A stretch of DNA of 64,000 nucleotides from CAYVUB01 sp964454675 (GCA_964454675.1 CAYVUB010000010.1:1-64000), one strand, 5' to 3'; shown: positions 23,757 through 32,590, counted from the stretch's first letter. Notes: a model not told the origin generated them from the sequence alone. Made by a program: numbers and translations.

Positions 23757-26267
23757 ATGTATAAACGCTTATCGCTACTTTTTACACTCTGCCTTTTGAG
23801 TGTTTCAATACAAGCCCAGCAACCCAAAAAACCCACAGCTTCAGAAATTCACGAATCCATAAAAAAACTTAATGTTTTGGCTTCGGTATTATATGTAGCG
23901 GCACATCCCGATGACGAAAACACACGGCTTATTTCGTATATGGCAAATGACCTCAAAGCACGCGCAGCCTATTTATCCATCACACGAGGCGATGGCGGAC
24001 AAAATTTGATAGGAACTGAACTAAGCGAGCTGTTAGGCTTAATACGAACTCAGGAATTGCTCGAAGCCCGAAAAATTGACGGCGGCGAACAGCTTTTTAC
24101 ACGTGCCAACGATTTTGGCTTTTCAAAACATCCCGATGAAACCTTAACTATCTGGAATAAAAATGAAGTGTTGGGTGATGTGGTTAGAGCCATAAGAACC
24201 TTTAAACCCGATGTAATCATCAACCGTTTTGACCACCGAAATCCCGGAAGTACACACGGGCACCATACAAGCTCGGCATTGTTGAGTATGGAAGCTTTTG
24301 ATTTGGCAAACGACCACACAAAATTTCCCCAACAACTTAAAAATATTACCACCTGGCAGCCAAAACGCTTGTTTCTCAATACCTCATGGCGATTTTACGG
24401 CAGCGAAGAGCAGTTCAATAAAGCAGATAAAACTAATTTACTGGTGTTTGACACAGGCACATATTTTCCGGCGTTGGGCTTGTCAAACAACGAAATATCG
24501 GCATTGAGCCGCAGTAAACACAAATCGCAAGGATTTGGAAATACCGGAAGCCGCGGCAGTGAAACCGAATACCTCGAACTCTTGAAAGGCGGTTTACCAA
24601 CCAACAAAAACAATCTTTTTGACGGTATTGACACGACGTGGAATCGTGTTAAAGGCGGACAAGCCATTGGAATCATACTTAGTGAAGTTGAAAAGAATTT
24701 TGATTATCAGAATCCGTCGGCATCAATTCCTCAATTGATTGAAGCTTACAAACTCATTCAAAATATAGAAGACACACACTGGAAAACCGTAAAATCCAAA
24801 GACATTAAAGATATTATCGTCGCTTGTGCCGGATTGTTCATTGAAGTTACCGCCGAAACCAATCATGCATCGCCGGGCGATAACGTCAAGCTAAAAATAG
24901 AAAGCATCAACCGGAGTCCGTATAACATTACGCTAAGCAGTGTCAACATTCCGTCAGTAAAAACCGTAGTAAACCCAAGCCAAGCACTTGCAAACAATAC
25001 ACGTTACAATTACAACACAAACAGCACCATTGCCAAAAGCACTGCTTATTCTACACCATACTGGTTAAGCGAAAAAGGCTCATTGGGTATGTATCACGTT
25101 GCCGATGATTTGCTTATAGGAACGCCGCAAAGCAATCCTGCGCTTACAGCAATTTTTACACTGGATTTTGACGGTTACAGCATGACGTTTGAAAAACCTG
25201 TGGTTTACAAAACCAACCATCCTGTGCATGGCGAAGTTTACAAACCGTTTGAGATTGTTCCTGAGGTTTCGGTAAAAATCACCGAACCTGTGATTATTTT
25301 CAACAATGATACTCAAAAAGATATTCAGGTAACGGTAAAAGCCCACCGTGATAACATAGACGGCTTTGTAAGCATACAACATCCCGGTAACTGGCAGGTT
25401 TTCCCAAAACAGCAAAAAGTTATTATTGCCAATAAAGGTCAGGAACAGGTGGTAACATTTACCGTCATTCCGCCAAAACAAGAGCACGATGCCGTATTTT
25501 TGCCCGTAGTTACTATTGATGGTGTTACGTTTTCAAAAAAAATGGTAGAAATAGATTATGAGCATATTCCGCATCAAACAGTATTACTGCCAAGTGAAAG
25601 CAAGACTATTCGTCTGGACATCAAAAAAACCGGTACTCATATAGGCTACATAAACGGTGCCGGCGATATGATTCCCGAAAGTTTAAAACAGATAGGTTAT
25701 AATATTACTACAATTAACCCCGAAACCATAACTGACGAAAGCCTTGCTGCTTTTGATGCTGTCGTTGTCGGGATACGTGCTTACAACACAGTAGAAACCC
25801 TGAAATTTAAACAGCAACTGCTTTTTGGTTATGTCGCTCAAGGCGGAAACTTGATTGTACAGTACAATACAAATTCAGATTTAAAAACCGATGCATTATC
25901 GCCTTATGAATTGCGGCTTTCCAGAGACCGTGTCACAGATGAAAATTCTGAAGTGCGTTTTATAAATCCCGGTCACGAAGTGCTAAATTATCCTAATACG
26001 ATTACCGAAAAAGATTTTGAAGGCTGGGTTCAGGAACGCGGTTTATATTTCCCCAATGCATGGGCAAAAGAGTTTACTCCTGTCCTATCCATGAATGATA
26101 ACGGCGAAACACCCAAAGACGGCAGCCTGCTCATAGCAAAACACGGTAAAGGTTATTATATTTATACCGGATTGAGCTTTTTCAGAGAATTGCCTGCCGG
26201 CGTTCCCGGTGCTTACAAATTGTTTGCAAATATGCTTTCAATAGGAAAAAACTCACAAACAAATTGA
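23757..26267 (+). CDS. Exported PIG-L family deacetylase
   Basis: About 836 residues from the ATG at 23757, which gives a clean signal peptide (MYKRLSLLFTLCLLSVS, cleavage near IQAQQP). A further TTG start 51 bases upstream would lie in the terminator tail and is less likely. The LmbE/PIG-L metal motif AAHPDDEN is near the N-terminus, and the histidine pair HGHHTSSA follows about 120 residues on, matching zinc-dependent N-acetylglucosamine de-N-acetylases. The C-terminal half contains beta-rich and GATase-like segments typical of the long Bacteroidota variants. The substrate is probably an acetylated sugar outside the cytoplasm. A 42-residue gene and a sodium symporter follow directly. Confidence 0.88.
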   Translation: MYKRLSLLFTLCLLSVSIQAQQPKKPTASEIHESIKKLNVLASVLYVAAHPDDENTRLISYMANDLKARAAYLSITRGDGGQNLIGTELSELLGLIRTQELLEARKIDGGEQLFTRANDFGFSKHPDETLTIWNKNEVLGDVVRAIRTFKPDVIINRFDHRNPGSTHGHHTSSALLSMEAFDLANDHTKFPQQLKNITTWQPKRLFLNTSWRFYGSEEQFNKADKTNLLVFDTGTYFPALGLSNNEISALSRSKHKSQGFGNTGSRGSETEYLELLKGGLPTNKNNLFDGIDTTWNRVKGGQAIGIILSEVEKNFDYQNPSASIPQLIEAYKLIQNIEDTHWKTVKSKDIKDIIVACAGLFIEVTAETNHASPGDNVKLKIESINRSPYNITLSSVNIPSVKTVVNPSQALANNTRYNYNTNSTIAKSTAYSTPYWLSEKGSLGMYHVADDLLIGTPQSNPALTAIFTLDFDGYSMTFEKPVVYKTNHPVHGEVYKPFEIVPEVSVKITEPVIIFNNDTQKDIQVTVKAHRDNIDGFVSIQHPGNWQVFPKQQKVIIANKGQEQVVTFTVIPPKQEHDAVFLPVVTIDGVTFSKKMVEIDYEHIPHQTVLLPSESKTIRLDIKKTGTHIGYINGAGDMIPESLKQIGYNITTINPETITDESLAAFDAVVVGIRAYNTVETLKFKQQLLFGYVAQGGNLIVQYNTNSDLKTDALSPYELRLSRDRVTDENSEVRFINPGHEVLNYPNTITEKDFEGWVQERGLYFPNAWAKEFTPVLSMNDNGETPKDGSLLIAKHGKGYYIYTGLSFFRELPAGVPGAYKLFANMLSIGKNSQTN

Positions 26268-26289
26268 GGAGTGAAAAACGTTATGAGTT

Positions 26290-26418
26290 ATGAGTGAAAA
26301 TAATAAAAATATGGAAAATCAAGTACTTAAAGAACGCTGGAAAACATCCTACACAATCGTACTGCTGGCAAATGCTGCTTACATAGTCTTTTTTTACTTC
26401 TTATCACAGCTATTTTAA
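26290..26418 (+). CDS. 42-residue single-pass membrane peptide coupled to a sodium symporter
   Basis: The frame from the ATG at 26290 encodes MSENNKNMENQ, a short basic segment LKERWKTSY, then one hydrophobic helix (TIVLLANAAYIVFFYFLSQLF) that ends the protein at 26418. An inner ATG at 26311 would give a 35-residue form. The stop is one base before the ATG of the symporter gene at 26420, so translation is coupled. Small single-helix partners preceding solute:sodium symporters are known in bacteria, and the position suggests an accessory subunit of that transporter (inference). Confidence 0.7.
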   Translation: MSENNKNMENQVLKERWKTSYTIVLLANAAYIVFFYFLSQLF

Positions 26419-26419
26419 T

Positions 26420-28102
26420 ATGCAGGCATTAGACTGGATTGTACTTACGGGAACCCTTTTAATCATTGTTGTTTACGGCACATGGAAAACACGTGGCAGT
26501 AAAAATGTTGAAGATTATATAAAAGGCGGCAACGAAGCCAAATGGTGGACTATTGGACTGTCTGTCATGGCTACACAAGCCAGCGCCATTACCTTTTTGT
26601 CAACGCCGGGACAAGCCTACCACGACGGTATGGGATTTGTGCAGTTTTATTTTGGGCTTCCTATTGCTATGATTGTGATATGCATGGTGTTTATCCCGTT
26701 GTATCACAGGCTTAAAGTTTATACGGCCTACGAATTTCTTGAAAGCCGTTTTGACCTTAAAACCCGAAGTCTTACGGCGGTTTTATTTTTAATACAACGC
26801 GGTCTTGCTGCCGGCATCACCATTTACGCACCGGCCATTATCCTGTCGGCAGTATTGGGATGGGATTTGAACCTGCTTAATATTATGATGGGTGCTTTGG
26901 TAATTATTTACACTGTTTCGGGTGGGACAAAAGCTGTAAATATTACCCAAAAACAGCAAATGGCAGTTATTTTTATCGGAATGTTTATCGCCTTTTTTCT
27001 GATTATAAGCTACCTGCCCGAAAATATTACGTTTACCAAAGCTTTGGAAATCGCGGGAGCAAGCGGCAAAATGGATATTCTTGATTTTTCATTCGATTTT
27101 AATAACCGTTATACCTTTTGGAGCGGCATCATTGGCGGAACGTTTTTGGCACTTTCATATTTTGGAACCGACCAAAGCCAGGTACAGCGCTACCTCTCGG
27201 GAAAATCCATGAAAGAAATGCAAATGGGATTGATTTTTAACGGATTGCTCAAAGTCCCGATGCAGTTTTTTATCCTGTTGGTTGGCGTGATGGTATTTGT
27301 GTTTTATCAGTTCAACGCATCGCCTGTCAATTTTAATCCTGCGGCTACAACTGTTGTAATGAGTTCCTCTTATGCCGGAGCTTATCAAAAGATTCAACAG
27401 CAACAAGACGTTATTTTAAATGAAAAACAACGGCTCATTCATCAATTTGTAAACGCTCAGGAAAAAACCTATCCGGAAGCTGTAACTGCTCTTAATACGC
27501 AAAGCTCCGAATTACGCACATCGGCAAAAACACTGATTGAAAAAGCTTCAAAAGAAACGTCTGTAACAGTCGAAACCAACGACAAAGATTATGTGTTTAT
27601 TCATTTCATCCTGAATAATTTGCCCCGCGGATTGATTGGGTTATTACTTGCAGTTATTTTATGTGCGGCAATGTCCAGCACTTCCAGTGAACTCAATGCG
27701 CTGGCATCAACAACCACTATGGATTTATACAAACGAAACATTGTAAAAAATGCCGGCGACACCCATTATTTAAAAGCGTCCAAATGGTTTACGCTGGCTT
27801 GGGGTATTCTGGCAATCCTTATCGCCTGTGTGGCATATCTGGCAGATAATTTGATACAACTGGTAAATATCATCGGTTCCATTTTTTACGGTAATGTACT
27901 GGGTATTTTCCTGCTGGCGTTTTTCTTTAAATACGTCAAAGCCAATGCTGTTTTTATTGCCGCCCTTATCACGCAGGTAATAGTCATTGTAGGCTGGTGG
28001 TATGACTGGATGCCGTATTTATGGCTTAATTTATTTGGTTGTGCTTTGGTGATTGCTACTGCTTTTGTTATTCAGGTTTTTAATAAAAACTATAACTTTT
28101 AA
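26420..28102 (+). CDS. Sodium:solute symporter (SSS/SLC5 family)
   Basis: A 560-residue transporter with the SSS-family pattern: YIKGGNEAKWWTIGLSVMAT, then AYEFLESRF, AVYTVSGGTKAV-type text (IIYTVSGGTKAVN), GTDQSQVQRYLSGKS, and the late GLLLAVILCAAMSSTSSELN block with the conserved serines of the second sodium site. The substrate cannot be read from sequence; the upstream deacetylase hints at a sugar or sugar acid. A loop of roughly 90 residues (about 297-388) rich in Gln, Glu and Lys, likely coiled, interrupts two membrane segments and is unusual for the family core but seen in Bacteroidota members. Confidence 0.9.
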   Translation: MQALDWIVLTGTLLIIVVYGTWKTRGSKNVEDYIKGGNEAKWWTIGLSVMATQASAITFLSTPGQAYHDGMGFVQFYFGLPIAMIVICMVFIPLYHRLKVYTAYEFLESRFDLKTRSLTAVLFLIQRGLAAGITIYAPAIILSAVLGWDLNLLNIMMGALVIIYTVSGGTKAVNITQKQQMAVIFIGMFIAFFLIISYLPENITFTKALEIAGASGKMDILDFSFDFNNRYTFWSGIIGGTFLALSYFGTDQSQVQRYLSGKSMKEMQMGLIFNGLLKVPMQFFILLVGVMVFVFYQFNASPVNFNPAATTVVMSSSYAGAYQKIQQQQDVILNEKQRLIHQFVNAQEKTYPEAVTALNTQSSELRTSAKTLIEKASKETSVTVETNDKDYVFIHFILNNLPRGLIGLLLAVILCAAMSSTSSELNALASTTTMDLYKRNIVKNAGDTHYLKASKWFTLAWGILAILIACVAYLADNLIQLVNIIGSIFYGNVLGIFLLAFFFKYVKANAVFIAALITQVIVIVGWWYDWMPYLWLNLFGCALVIATAFVIQVFNKNYNF

Positions 28103-28188
28103 AGTCATAAATAGTTATCAAATATCTTTCTTTGTATCGTATGTGTTATTTTAAAAGAAATAAATTCTTTACAAAAAGTAAAACAAAC

Positions 28189-28219
28189 TTGTCTATTTGT
28201 AAATTTTTATTTACTTTTG
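28189..28219 (+). promoter_or_regulatory. Promoter of the membrane protein/HTH pair
   Basis: TTG at 28189-28191 and TACTTTTG at 28212-28219 with a 20-base spacer match the Bacteroidetes consensus. A perfect dyad GTAAAT-N4-ATTTAC (28199-28214) overlaps the spacer and -7 box, and a second dyad GATTTG-T-CAAATC lies at 28219-28231. Confidence 0.65.
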
Positions 28220-28231
28220 ATTTGTCAAATC
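28199..28231. promoter_or_regulatory. Two adjacent dyads, candidate operator
   Basis: GTAAAT (28199-28204) with ATTTAC (28209-28214), and GATTTG (28219-28224) with CAAATC (28226-28231), are both perfect. They overlap and follow the -7 box, the right place for repression. The HTH protein encoded at 28708-28908 in the same operon is the obvious candidate ligand (inference). Confidence 0.45.
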
Positions 28232-28247
28232 AAAAAACAGAACACTT

Positions 28248-28718
28248 ATGAAAACACATTATTTACTTCCAAACCGTTACAAAACTTTGGGTTGGATACT
28301 TTTTTTTATTGGATTACTACTGGGGATTTTGCTGTATTCAAATCTTTTAGAAACAGATGTACTCACAGTAAATGTACTATCCGTTTACAATGACAATTTA
28401 TTAAATGACAATGATTCTTTCTTTAAAATCATTAAAAACGGAATTCTTGATGAACTTGCCGCACTGCTGATAATTACCGGCGGATTGATTGCCGGTTTCA
28501 GCAAAGAAAAAATTGAAGACGAATTTATAAGTAAACTCCGTATGGATTCTTTAGTATGGGCTTTGATAGTCAATTACCTCATTTTAATAATTGCAATCAT
28601 ATTTGTTTATGACATCACATTTTTTAATGTTTTAGTGTTCAATATGTTTACGCCTTTGATATTTTACATTTTACGGTTCCATTTTTTAAAATTAAAATCT
28701 GTGCGCTATGAAGAATAA
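28248..28718 (+). CDS. Four-helix membrane protein of unknown function
   Basis: A 156-residue protein with four hydrophobic helices in two hairpins, separated by a short charged loop (FSKEKIEDEFISKLRMDS). The last two helices end with a basic tail. No family is recognised with confidence. It overlaps the HTH regulator by 11 bases, a pairing (DUF2178-like or similar membrane protein plus small Xre regulator) that recurs in bacteria and is thought to be a regulatory unit. Expression is likely controlled by the dyads upstream. Confidence 0.75.
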   Translation: MKTHYLLPNRYKTLGWILFFIGLLLGILLYSNLLETDVLTVNVLSVYNDNLLNDNDSFFKIIKNGILDELAALLIITGGLIAGFSKEKIEDEFISKLRMDSLVWALIVNYLILIIAIIFVYDITFFNVLVFNMFTPLIFYILRFHFLKLKSVRYEE

Positions 28719-28908
28719 TTTAAAAGTAGAACGCGCCATACACAACATGACGCAAGCAGATTTGGCAGACGCCATTGGCGTGAGCAGGCAATCTATTAAT
28801 GCTATGGAAAAAAACAAGTATGTTCCTTCTACGGTATTGGCTCTGAAAATCGGAAAACTTTTTAATAAACCGGTTGAAGCTATTTTCTTTCTGGAAGATA
28901 ACGATTAA
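28708..28908 (+). CDS. Small Xre-family HTH regulator
   Basis: A 66-residue protein that is almost entirely a Cro/CI-type helix-turn-helix: MTQADLADAIGVSRQSINAM at residues 14-33, followed by KYVPSTVLALKIGKLFNKPV and EAIFFLED. It resembles the YozG/YgzD-type stand-alone regulators. It overlaps the 3' end of the membrane protein gene by 11 bases. The dyads at the operon promoter suggest autoregulation. A strong terminator follows 4 bases after the stop. Confidence 0.9.
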   Translation: MKNNLKVERAIHNMTQADLADAIGVSRQSINAMEKNKYVPSTVLALKIGKLFNKPVEAIFFLEDND

Positions 28909-28912
28909 AAAA

Positions 28913-28949
28913 AAAACGCAGCACTTATATTTATTAAGCGCTGCGTTTT
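28913..28949. terminator. Bidirectional terminator
   Basis: AAAACGCAGC (28913-28922) pairs with GCTGCGTTTT (28940-28949), with additional pairing of CTTA and TAAG inside. The A-run before and T-run after the stem suit termination of both the HTH operon (plus strand) and the DUF2911 gene (minus strand). Confidence 0.8.
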
Positions 28950-28976
28950 CAACAATAAAACATAATTAAAAAATAG

Positions 28977-29822
28977 TTAGCTTCCCCATTCTTTAAGGGA
29001 TTCTTTGTTCATTTTAATGTAATCATCATTTTCTGCTTCTTCAGAAGCCTTTAGTGATTTTTTTGCTGCTTCAATAGCTCCTTTTTTATCGCCTGCTTTT
29101 GCATAAATTAACGATTGCTGTCTTAACTGCCAGAATGCAGGTTTTTCACTCATTGAAATAGCTTTATCAATCCACTCTTTGGCTTGTTTTACATCAATAT
29201 CCTCCTGAAAATAATATACTGCCGCAGAATAATAGTCATTTGCTTTTGGATTGTTTGACATTACTTTTATGATGTTTTCTTTTGTTTTTTCGGCTGTAGG
29301 AACTTTAAACTCCACACCTACATAAGTAGATTCCCAAAGGATTCCTATAACCGCCGAATTATTTGTAATGTCATCAAAAGAAATTGTAAAGGTCTCTATT
29401 TTAATAGGCAATTGATATGCTTCTGCTTTTACTATTGCAGCTACTTTTTCTTTATCCAGTTCTTTTGGTGCGCCACCTCCGGCATGGTCTGTATAAAAAA
29501 CTACTTCCCATGCATCTTTATTCGGGATTGTAAGAATTGCATAGGTTCCTGATTTTAAAGTGGTACCGCCTACTACAACATCATCGCTAAAAGTGATTTT
29601 TGTTTTTGCATTGGCTCCTGTACGCCATATTGCTCCGTAAGGTACCAAATCGCCGAAAATTTGACGTTCTTTCATATTTGGACGGGAATATTCCAAAGTA
29701 ACATCTGTAAGTCCTACAACTTGTTCTATTTTAGTAAATGTACTGGGTTGCGGTGTTTGCAATTGTGCATTCATACAAAATGACATTGCCAATGCCATAA
29801 TAAATAACATATTTTTTTTCAT
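28977..29822 (-). CDS. Exported DUF2911 protein with TPR-like C-terminus
   Basis: A 281-residue protein with a signal peptide (cleavage near SFCMNAQ). The DUF2911 domain fills the first two thirds: VTLEYSRPNMKERQIFG, LVPYGAIWRTGANAKTKI and a following beta-sandwich with TYAILTIPNKDAWEVVFY. The last 90 residues are helical repeats (YYFQEDIDVKQAKEWIDKA, GDKKGAIEAAKKSLK) of TPR type. The family is Bacteroidota-specific and of unknown function, probably periplasmic. The shared terminator lies at its 3' end. Confidence 0.88.
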   Translation of the reverse strand: MKKNMLFIMALAMSFCMNAQLQTPQPSTFTKIEQVVGLTDVTLEYSRPNMKERQIFGDLVPYGAIWRTGANAKTKITFSDDVVVGGTTLKSGTYAILTIPNKDAWEVVFYTDHAGGGAPKELDKEKVAAIVKAEAYQLPIKIETFTISFDDITNNSAVIGILWESTYVGVEFKVPTAEKTKENIIKVMSNNPKANDYYSAAVYYFQEDIDVKQAKEWIDKAISMSEKPAFWQLRQQSLIYAKAGDKKGAIEAAKKSLKASEEAENDDYIKMNKESLKEWGS

Positions 29823-29993
29823 AATTTTATCTTTTTAAGGTTGTTGTTTAAGAAGATTATAAAATTACGGATTATAACAGGCTTCAAATGTTAAGAAAAC
29901 CTTAAATTAACCTCAATCAAGGATTTTATTCAAGGTCAAAATCATGAGCTTACTTATGTATTGTTTAAATTTACGTATTAAATTCATAATCTA

Positions 29994-30542
29994 ATGCGTC
30001 ACTTAAAATACATCACAATGGTTTGTTTGTTTTTCTCCTTTTTAAAATGTTCGGGGCAGTCGGCATCGTCACAATCTTTATATGACATAACTATCAGCAA
30101 TATTGACGGACAGCCAATACATTTATCAGATTATAAAGGCAAAAAAATACTGTTTGTCAATGTCGCTTCAGAATGTGGCTTTACGGGACAATATGAAGAT
30201 TTACAAACACTTTATGATACCTACAAAGATAAACTCGTGGTTATAGGCGTGCCGTGTAACCAGTTTGGCGGTCAGGAACCGGGCAGTGCCGAAACCATCA
30301 AATCGTTTTGCCAGAAAAACTATGGTGTGACGTTTTTAATTACAGAAAAAGTAGATGTAAAAGGCGACAACCGGCATCCGTTGTATGCGTGGCTTACACA
30401 AAAATCCCTTAACGGCAAAGAAAATACAAGCGTTAAATGGAATTTTCAAAAATATCTGGTGGATGAAAACGGACAGTATGTGGACTATTACTTATCTGTC
30501 ACAAAACCTTTAAGCGCCAAGATTACAAACCATTTAAAATAA
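29994..30542 (+). CDS. Glutathione peroxidase family thiol peroxidase
   Basis: A 182-residue Cys-type GPx. Catalytic residues are visible: C61 in ASECGFTGQY, Q90 in VPCNQFGGQEPG, and W149-N150 in VKWNFQKYLVD. The N-terminus is hydrophobic and contains FLKCSGQS, compatible with export, possibly as a lipoprotein anchored at C19, though the lipobox is poor. Such enzymes reduce peroxides using thioredoxin in most bacteria. Convergent with the NDH-2 gene, with stops 4 bases apart. Confidence 0.9.
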   Translation: MRHLKYITMVCLFFSFLKCSGQSASSQSLYDITISNIDGQPIHLSDYKGKKILFVNVASECGFTGQYEDLQTLYDTYKDKLVVIGVPCNQFGGQEPGSAETIKSFCQKNYGVTFLITEKVDVKGDNRHPLYAWLTQKSLNGKENTSVKWNFQKYLVDENGQYVDYYLSVTKPLSAKITNHLK

Positions 30543-30545
30543 ATC

Positions 30546-31814
30546 TCAACCTTGCTTTTTATCAACCGGTTCGGGTGGTGTTAAAATAAGCCGTAATGAG
30601 GTATTTTTTGACACATACGTCCAAGCCCAGTTAATGAAAATTATCAGTTTGTTTTTGACGCTCAGGATGAGCATCAAATGCAAAAACATCCATATCAGCC
30701 ATGCAAAATAACCTTTCAGTTTTGCAAATTTAAAATCAACAACAGCTTTGTTTCTGCCTATGGTTGCCATGGTTCCCAAATCATAATACTCATAGTCTTT
30801 GAGCGGTTTTTGGGTTTTGAGTGCTTTTAAATTACGTGCCAGATTTTTTGCCTGGTTTATCGCCACATTTCCTACCTGCGGATGTCCTTTGGGATATTTG
30901 GGCGTTGCCATATAGCAAATATCGCCTACGGCATAAACGGCATCGCATCCCGTAACTTTATTAAACCTGTCAACAACCATACGGTTTCCGTAGGTGATAA
31001 CTTCTTTTGGCAGTCCGCTAATGGTATTTGCAGTAACTCCGGCTGCCCAAATAACCGTTTTTGATTTTATGGTATTGCCGGTGCTCAAAGTTAAAACCGT
31101 GCCGTTATAATCTTTAACAAAAGTTTCGGTAAGAATGATTGCGCCTAATTTTTTCAGGTATTTTTCTGAGGTTCGTTTTGATTGTTCGCTCATATTGTTG
31201 AGTGTATGCTTGCTGCCTTCAACCAACGTGATATTGAATTTTGAAAAATCGATTTTAGGGTAATCTTTCGGTAAAATGTGCTGTTTCATTTCGGCAAAAG
31301 CACCTGCAAGCTCAACACCCGTAGGACCTGCGCCCACAATTACCAGATTTAACAATGCTTCTTTTTCTTCTTCGGAAGAGGAAATAATCTGCTCAAAAGT
31401 TTTTAATATATGGTTTCGTATCTGGATGGCTTCATACGTTGATTTTAAGGTAAGTACGTGTTTTTCTATAGTGCTGTTGCCAAAAAAATTGGTTTTGCAT
31501 CCTATGGCAATTGCCAGAATATCATACTCAAACGCACCTATGTTTGTATCAACATGTTTACTTTCGGTATTTATAGTGTGAACTTCGGCAAGCCGTATTT
31601 GAATATTTTTGGTGTTTTTAAAAATATACCGCACAGGAAACGAAATACTTGACGGTTCTATTTGCGAGGTTGCCACCTGATATAACAACGGCTGAAACTG
31701 ATGATGGTTAATCTTGTCTATCAGCAGAATATCAAAATGGTTTTTATCTAAGTTTCTTGCTAATTGTATGCCTGCAAAACCGGCTCCTATTATCACTACT
31801 TTTTGTCGGGTCAT
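30546..31814 (-). CDS. Type II NADH dehydrogenase-like FAD oxidoreductase (NDH-2)
   Basis: A 422-residue flavoprotein with two dinucleotide-binding motifs, GAGFAG (10-15) for FAD and VIVGAGPTGVELAG for NAD, plus the GCDAVYAVGDIC motif that contacts the flavin. The C-terminus has amphipathic and hydrophobic helices (LIWMFLHLMLILSV) for membrane attachment, as in NDH-2 enzymes that pass electrons from NADH to menaquinone without pumping protons. Length is normal. Confidence 0.9.
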   Translation of the reverse strand: MTRQKVVIIGAGFAGIQLARNLDKNHFDILLIDKINHHQFQPLLYQVATSQIEPSSISFPVRYIFKNTKNIQIRLAEVHTINTESKHVDTNIGAFEYDILAIAIGCKTNFFGNSTIEKHVLTLKSTYEAIQIRNHILKTFEQIISSSEEEKEALLNLVIVGAGPTGVELAGAFAEMKQHILPKDYPKIDFSKFNITLVEGSKHTLNNMSEQSKRTSEKYLKKLGAIILTETFVKDYNGTVLTLSTGNTIKSKTVIWAAGVTANTISGLPKEVITYGNRMVVDRFNKVTGCDAVYAVGDICYMATPKYPKGHPQVGNVAINQAKNLARNLKALKTQKPLKDYEYYDLGTMATIGRNKAVVDFKFAKLKGYFAWLIWMFLHLMLILSVKNKLIIFINWAWTYVSKNTSLRLILTPPEPVDKKQG

Positions 31815-31864
31815 AGGTTATAATTAAAAAAAAATTGCAGTAAACTGCTTATGGGCAGAAGTTT

Positions 31865-32364
31865 TTATTTTTCTTCGTTTAGTGTTTTTTCAATTAGGTT
31901 ATAGATTTTCACTAATTTTTGACGGGCTGGATTTTCCTTATGAAACATAAATGAAGTGTACAATTTTTGTGTTTCGGTTTCAGAGATTTTGTATTGAATA
32001 ATATTGTCAGTTTTTACAATGAATGCTTTACATTCAGATTTTTTGTACCATCGGTCAAAAACTTTAAAACGGGTTTTTGCTCTATCGTCTTCGTCTGAAC
32101 AAACATAAATCATCGAGTTAATAACCTTATAAAAAAACGCTCAACAATATTCTCAATAGTTCTCGAAACTTTCACATCATAAGGTTCGAGTTCGTCATTT
32201 GCTTTATCTATTACTAATTGAAAAATATTAGGGATTTCTTCGTTTGAAATAACACTAAACGTTTCATCTACAACAAAAGCAACACGATACAAAATATTGT
32301 TTTTAGTTGTGAAATTGTACGTGTTTGTTATATTATCAAAAGTGTAATTATAGTGGTTTCGCAA
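31865..32364 (-). pseudogene. DUF6169-like protein, split by a frameshift at a T7 run
   Basis: Two minus-strand frames read as the halves of one protein. The first (from a TTG at 32364; a TTG at 32427 is also open) contains YNYTFDNITNTYNFTT, ILYRVAFVVDE and RTIENIVERFF. It then ends 21 bases past a run of seven T (A-run at 32131-32137 on the plus strand). The second frame continues with YKVINSMIYVCSDEDD and FKVFDRWYKK, which joins perfectly to RFF if one T is added or the ribosome slips back one base. The join restores the order I recall for DUF6169. It may be a frameshifted gene, a programmed -1 frameshift on U-UUU-UUU, or a sequencing error in a homopolymer. Confidence 0.65.
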
Positions 32365-32497
32365 GTTTAATGCCTTTTTTAGAAAGCGTATTCTTTGAGG
32401 TTTTTCCTTTTGTATAAGAACGTACAACCTCTTTATCTGAAAGCATTTTTGTTACAGATTTGATAACTTTATCCTTATTGACTATTACCGTATTCAT
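32348..32497 (-). CDS. 49-residue antitoxin-like protein upstream of the DUF6169-like gene
   Basis: From the ATG at 32497 the frame encodes 49 residues: MNTVIVNKDKVIKSVTKML, then DKEVVRSYTKGKTSKNTL and the tail KKGIKLAKPL. The short, charged, helical N-terminus and basic tail resemble small antitoxin-type proteins found before DUF6169 genes in Bacteroidota (from memory). A TATCTTTG -7 box lies 4 bases upstream, so the message would be nearly leaderless. It overlaps the following DUF6169-like frame by 17 bases. Function unproven; a regulatory or antitoxin role is inference. Confidence 0.6.
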   Translation of the reverse strand: MNTVIVNKDKVIKSVTKMLSDKEVVRSYTKGKTSKNTLSKKGIKLAKPL

Positions 32498-32590
32498 CTT
32501 ACAAAGATAGTAAATATTTTTCAAAGGTTTGAAATGTCAAGTTAATCTGTTTTGTTGTGTTGTTTTAAATAGCACACACAACTCTCAATC

